Positions 5,934-7,747 of a stretch of 7,747 nt of DNA are shown one piece after another. Position numbers and translations under genes: made by a program. The stretch is from positions 1 to 7,747 of the forward strand of contig CAUASB010000022.1 of the NCBI GenBank assembly GCA_958431815.1, in the 5' to 3' direction. Every line of letters starts with the position of its first letter. Position 1 is the stretch's first letter. The notes under the pieces are model-generated. The model was not told the origin of the DNA, made no database searches, and saw only the letters and a list, made by a program, of their open reading frames with translations. The DNA comes from an uncultured Eggerthella sp. (lineage in GTDB: Bacteria > Actinomycetota > Coriobacteriia > Coriobacteriales > Eggerthellaceae).

Positions 5934-7328
5934 CTAGATATCCAATCCCCCGAATACATCCTCATGCATATGCGCCGATTCGAACTCGAATGCGCACTCC
6001 AAGATACGGATTTCGTCGCCGTCACGCGCACCGGCCTTCTCCAACGCCTCGTCGAGCTTCAGGCGCTTGAAGCGATGCTGCAAGAACGTGATTGCTTCGT
6101 CATTTTCCCAGTCGGTCTGGATTACCATGCGCTCAACCTGCTTGCCTGTAACGCGGAACACGCCTTCGGAAAGCTTGGTGATCTCGAACTTCTTGTCACG
6201 CTCGTCGCGGCGATGCTGCCAGATCTGGTCGAAGTGCTCCTGGCCTTCAGCGGCCTTACGCTGCTGCTCGCGCAGCTCGATTACCTTGGCACCCGTTGCC
6301 TTCATAAGGGCATCAACACCCTTGCCCGTAACCGCGCTGGTGAAGAACACGCGCGGGTTCAGGGGGCTTTCGGCATACTCGTTGCCACCAGCGCGCTCAA
6401 TGGAATCGCGGCGCACCTCTTCTTCCAGGCGACGGGCAGCATCCTCCACGCCAGGGGCGTCGATCTTATTACCCACCACAATGCACGGACGTTCTGCCAA
6501 TTCAGGCAAATACGCCTTCAGCTCGTTGTTGATGATGCGGTAATCCTCCACCGGGTCGCGACCTTCGTAGCCGCCGGTGAGGTCGATGACGTGCAGGATG
6601 ATGGCGCAGCGCTCAACGTGGCGCAAGAACTCGTGCCCCAGGCCCTTGCCTTCGTGGGCGCCTTCGATAAGGCCAGGAACGTCGGCCACCACGTAGTTGT
6701 ACTCGTCAGCCTTTACAACACCCAAGTTGGGAACAAGCGTGGTAAACGGATAATCGGCGATTTTCGGCTTGGCGGCAGACATGCGCGAGATAAGGGAAGA
6801 CTTGCCCGCAGAGGGCACGCCCACCAGGGCAGCGTCTGCCATCAGCTTCATTTCCAGTTCGACCCAGCACTCTTCTGCCGGAACACCAAGCTCGGCGAAG
6901 GCGGGGGCACGGCGGGTGGAGGTGACGAAGTGCGTGTTGCCGCGACCGCCAACGCCACCACGGGCAACGATGATGCGCTCGCCGTCGTGAGTAAGATCGG
7001 CAATAACCTCGCCGGTTTCCTTGGTTTCGTCGTTGAATTCGCGCACGATGGTGCCAACGGGAACCTTCAGAACAAGGTCCTCACCGTTGGCGCCGTTCAT
7101 CTTGGAGCCCTTGCCATGGGTACCGCGCGTTGCCTTGAAATGATGCTTGAAGCGGTAGTCGATCAGCGAAGAGATGCGCGAGTCGGCTTCAAGCACGATG
7201 TCGCCGCCCTTGCCGCCGTCGCCGCCGTCAGGGCCGCCCTTGGGAACATGGGCTTCCCTGCGAAACGACATGCAACCCGCGCCGCCATCGCCTGCTTTAA
7301 CAAATATGCGAACCTTGTCTGTAAACAT
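5934..7328 (-). CDS. obgE: Obg-family GTPase (ObgE/CgtA) with OCT domain
   Basis: Obg is an essential GTPase that binds the 50S subunit during assembly and responds to guanine nucleotides including ppGpp. The 464-aa protein has the full three-domain layout. The glycine-rich Obg domain is about residues 1-158, including the GGPDGGDGGKGGD stretch (31-43). The G domain is about 160-350. The OCT domain, about 383-455, is found mainly in Gram-positive and actinobacterial Obg proteins. G motifs are G1 GVPSAGKSS (170-178), the switch I region DYPFTTLVPNLG (192-203), G3 DVPGLIEGA (216-224), G4 NKID (287-290) and G5 TSA (330-332). The start MFTDKV is canonical for the family. GAAGGA lies only 2 nt before the ATG, a short spacing. 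A terminator-like hairpin precedes the gene by 20 nt, and proB follows after 3 nt. Confidence 0.97.
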   Translation of the reverse strand: MFTDKVRIFVKAGDGGAGCMSFRREAHVPKGGPDGGDGGKGGDIVLEADSRISSLIDYRFKHHFKATRGTHGKGSKMNGANGEDLVLKVPVGTIVREFNDETKETGEVIADLTHDGERIIVARGGVGGRGNTHFVTSTRRAPAFAELGVPAEECWVELEMKLMADAALVGVPSAGKSSLISRMSAAKPKIADYPFTTLVPNLGVVKADEYNYVVADVPGLIEGAHEGKGLGHEFLRHVERCAIILHVIDLTGGYEGRDPVEDYRIINNELKAYLPELAERPCIVVGNKIDAPGVEDAARRLEEEVRRDSIERAGGNEYAESPLNPRVFFTSAVTGKGVDALMKATGAKVIELREQQRKAAEGQEHFDQIWQHRRDERDKKFEITKLSEGVFRVTGKQVERMVIQTDWENDEAITFLQHRFKRLKLDEALEKAGARDGDEIRILECAFEFESAHMHEDVFGGLDI

Positions 7329-7348
7329 TATCCTTCAATTCTAAACGA

Positions 7349-7377
7349 AAAGACCCCCTGCGATGCAGAGGGCCTTT
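7349..7377 (-). terminator. Rho-independent terminator or attenuator between rpmA and obgE
   Basis: On the minus strand AAAGGCCCTCTGC pairs with GCAGGGGGTCTTT around the 3-nt loop ATC. This gives a 13-pair stem with two G-U wobbles, followed by TTTTCGTTT. The wobbles become A/C mismatches on the plus strand, so it is built for leftward transcription. It sits 21 nt after the rpmA stop and 20 nt before the obgE start. There is no room for a normal promoter between the hairpin and obgE, so it probably limits rather than blocks expression of the downstream genes. That last point is inference. Confidence 0.85.
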
Positions 7378-7398
7378 GAAGTCCAAATTAGGCGGTAT

Positions 7399-7650
7399 TT
7401 ATGCCTGAGGACGGACATGCACCTTACGGCGTGCGCCCTTGGTGTATTCTACCGTACCTTCGCACAGAGCGAACAGGGTGTCGTCCTTGCCACGACCCAC
7501 GTTCTCACCGGGGTGGAAGTGAGTGCCGCGCTGACGGACCAGGATGTTGCCCGCACCGACGAATTCGCCAGCGAAGCGCTTGCAACCAAGGCGCTTAGCC
7601 TTCGAATCGCGACCGTTGCGGATGGAACCTTGACCTTTCTTATGTGCCAT
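7399..7650 (-). CDS. rpmA: Large ribosomal subunit protein bL27
   Basis: bL27 is a 50S protein whose N-terminal tail reaches the peptidyl-transferase centre. The 83-aa protein begins MAHKKGQGSIRNGRDS and carries KRFAGEFVGAGNILVRQRG (24-42) and HPGENVGRGKDDTLFALCEG (46-65), all standard for the family. It starts directly at the mature N-terminus. The roughly 9-residue leader cleaved by the protease Prp in Firmicutes is absent, and no prp gene lies between rplU and rpmA. The ATG at 7650 has a strong AGGAGG (7658-7663) 7 nt upstream. rplU ends 17 nt before it, and a terminator hairpin follows the stop. Its codons blend with those of its neighbours. Confidence 0.98.
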   Translation of the reverse strand: MAHKKGQGSIRNGRDSKAKRLGCKRFAGEFVGAGNILVRQRGTHFHPGENVGRGKDDTLFALCEGTVEYTKGARRKVHVRPQA

Positions 7651-7657
7651 TAGTATT

Positions 7658-7663
7658 CCTCCT
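7658..7663 (-). promoter_or_regulatory. Strong ribosome binding site of rpmA
   Basis: AGGAGG on the minus strand, 7 nt before the ATG at 7650, is the strongest ribosome site in the window, as expected for a ribosomal protein gene. It confirms the short bL27 without a leader peptide. Confidence 0.85.
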
Positions 7664-7667
7664 CTAC

Positions 7668-7747
7668 TTAAGCGATGCTGGTGATCTGAATACGAGTGAG
7701 CTGCTGACGATGGCCGCGCAGCTTCTTGTAGTTCTTGCGCTTCTTGA
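7668..7747 (-). CDS. rplU: Large ribosomal subunit protein bL21, C-terminal fragment (cut by window edge)
   Basis: Only the last 25 codons and the TAA stop (7670-7668) are inside the window. The fragment reads KKRKNYKKLRGHRQQLTRIQ followed by ITSIA. The K/R-rich patch, the GHRQ motif and the final ITxI strand match the C-terminus of bL21, an rRNA-binding 50S protein. Its place directly before rpmA with the same orientation is the near-universal rplU-rpmA order and supports the call. The start, promoter and any leader lie beyond the right edge. It is too short to judge anything unusual. Confidence 0.93.
   Translation of the reverse strand, partial: KKRKNYKKLRGHRQQLTRIQITSIA

Larger units (their letters stand above)
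1658..7747 (-). other. Probable operon rplU-rpmA-obgE-proB-proA-nadD-yqeK-rsfS
   Basis: Eight co-directional genes are packed with these junctions: 17 nt, 70 nt (containing a terminator-like hairpin), 3 nt, 4-nt overlap, 1 nt, 8-nt overlap and 12 nt. The transcription unit ends at the bidirectional terminator at 1574-1612. I see no internal promoter with two clear boxes. The hairpin behind rpmA probably divides it into a highly expressed ribosomal-protein part and a less expressed obgE-rsfS part. The unit combines ribosome assembly and silencing with proline and NAD synthesis and dinucleotide turnover. Confidence 0.75.

Noticed and set aside
5964..7379. A 471-aa plus-strand open frame spanning nearly all of obgE
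   Set aside because: It is codon-aligned antisense to obgE, so its stop codons would require TTA, CTA or TCA codons in obgE, which are rare in GC-rich genes. Its translation shows no domain and it has no ribosome site. It is a composition artefact.
1..7747. A novel defence, mobile or biosynthetic system in this window
   Set aside because: Every gene is a recognised housekeeping family in a conserved order, the gaps are short, and there are no orphan proteins, CRISPR-type repeats or transposase genes. Calling a new system here would be unsupported.

Overview
This window is an ordinary, densely packed bacterial housekeeping region on a moderately GC-rich chromosome. Most of it is one leftward (minus-strand) gene string. 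In transcription order it runs rplU (3' end only), rpmA, obgE, proB, proA, nadD, yqeK, rsfS, from the right edge down to about position 1658. This order (ribosomal proteins bL21 and bL27, the ribosome-assembly GTPase Obg, the first two proline-biosynthesis enzymes, the NAD-biosynthesis adenylyltransferase, an HD-domain dinucleoside-polyphosphate hydrolase, and the ribosome silencing factor) is a well-known conserved neighbourhood in Gram-positive bacteria and Actinomycetota. The codon choice, the Obg with a C-terminal OCT domain, the bL27 without a Firmicutes-type leader, and the repeat type between genes make me think of Coriobacteriia (Eggerthellaceae-like). That is an impression from memory and not a demonstrated assignment.

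Left part: a tRNA-Arg(CCG) gene lies on the minus strand at 48-123 with encoded CCA. It has a perfect -10 box just upstream and a hairpin just downstream at the window edge. Divergent from it is a full-length 23S rRNA (uracil-5-)-methyltransferase of the TrmA/RlmD family (197-1510, plus strand) with the iron-sulfur cysteine set. This gene converges on the end of the rsfS operon.

The 147-bp convergent gap (1511-1657) is the most structured non-coding piece. A strong bidirectional terminator hairpin (1574-1612) sits between two near-identical perfect palindromes (1515-1545 and 1628-1658). Each palindrome almost touches the stop codon of its neighbouring gene. The two share a 12-bp half-site but differ in all three outer base pairs, with pairing kept. 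This looks like a REP-type dispersed palindromic element present twice.

Right part: a minus-strand-specific terminator hairpin between rpmA and obgE leaves only about 20 nt before the obgE start. Expression of obgE and everything after it therefore depends on read-through or on a promoter further upstream. From obgE to rsfS all junctions are tight (overlaps of 4 and 8 nt, gaps of 1, 3 and 12 nt), which implies translational coupling.

Joint role: the string couples ribosome assembly and silencing (bL21, bL27, Obg, RsfS) to stress and energy metabolites: proline, NAD, and Ap4A-type alarmones. I see no mobile-element gene, CRISPR array, defence system or biosynthetic cluster. I do not think the window holds an undescribed system. 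The palindrome pair and a few protein-level oddities are the points worth a second look. No stretch longer than 300 bases lacks a gene.
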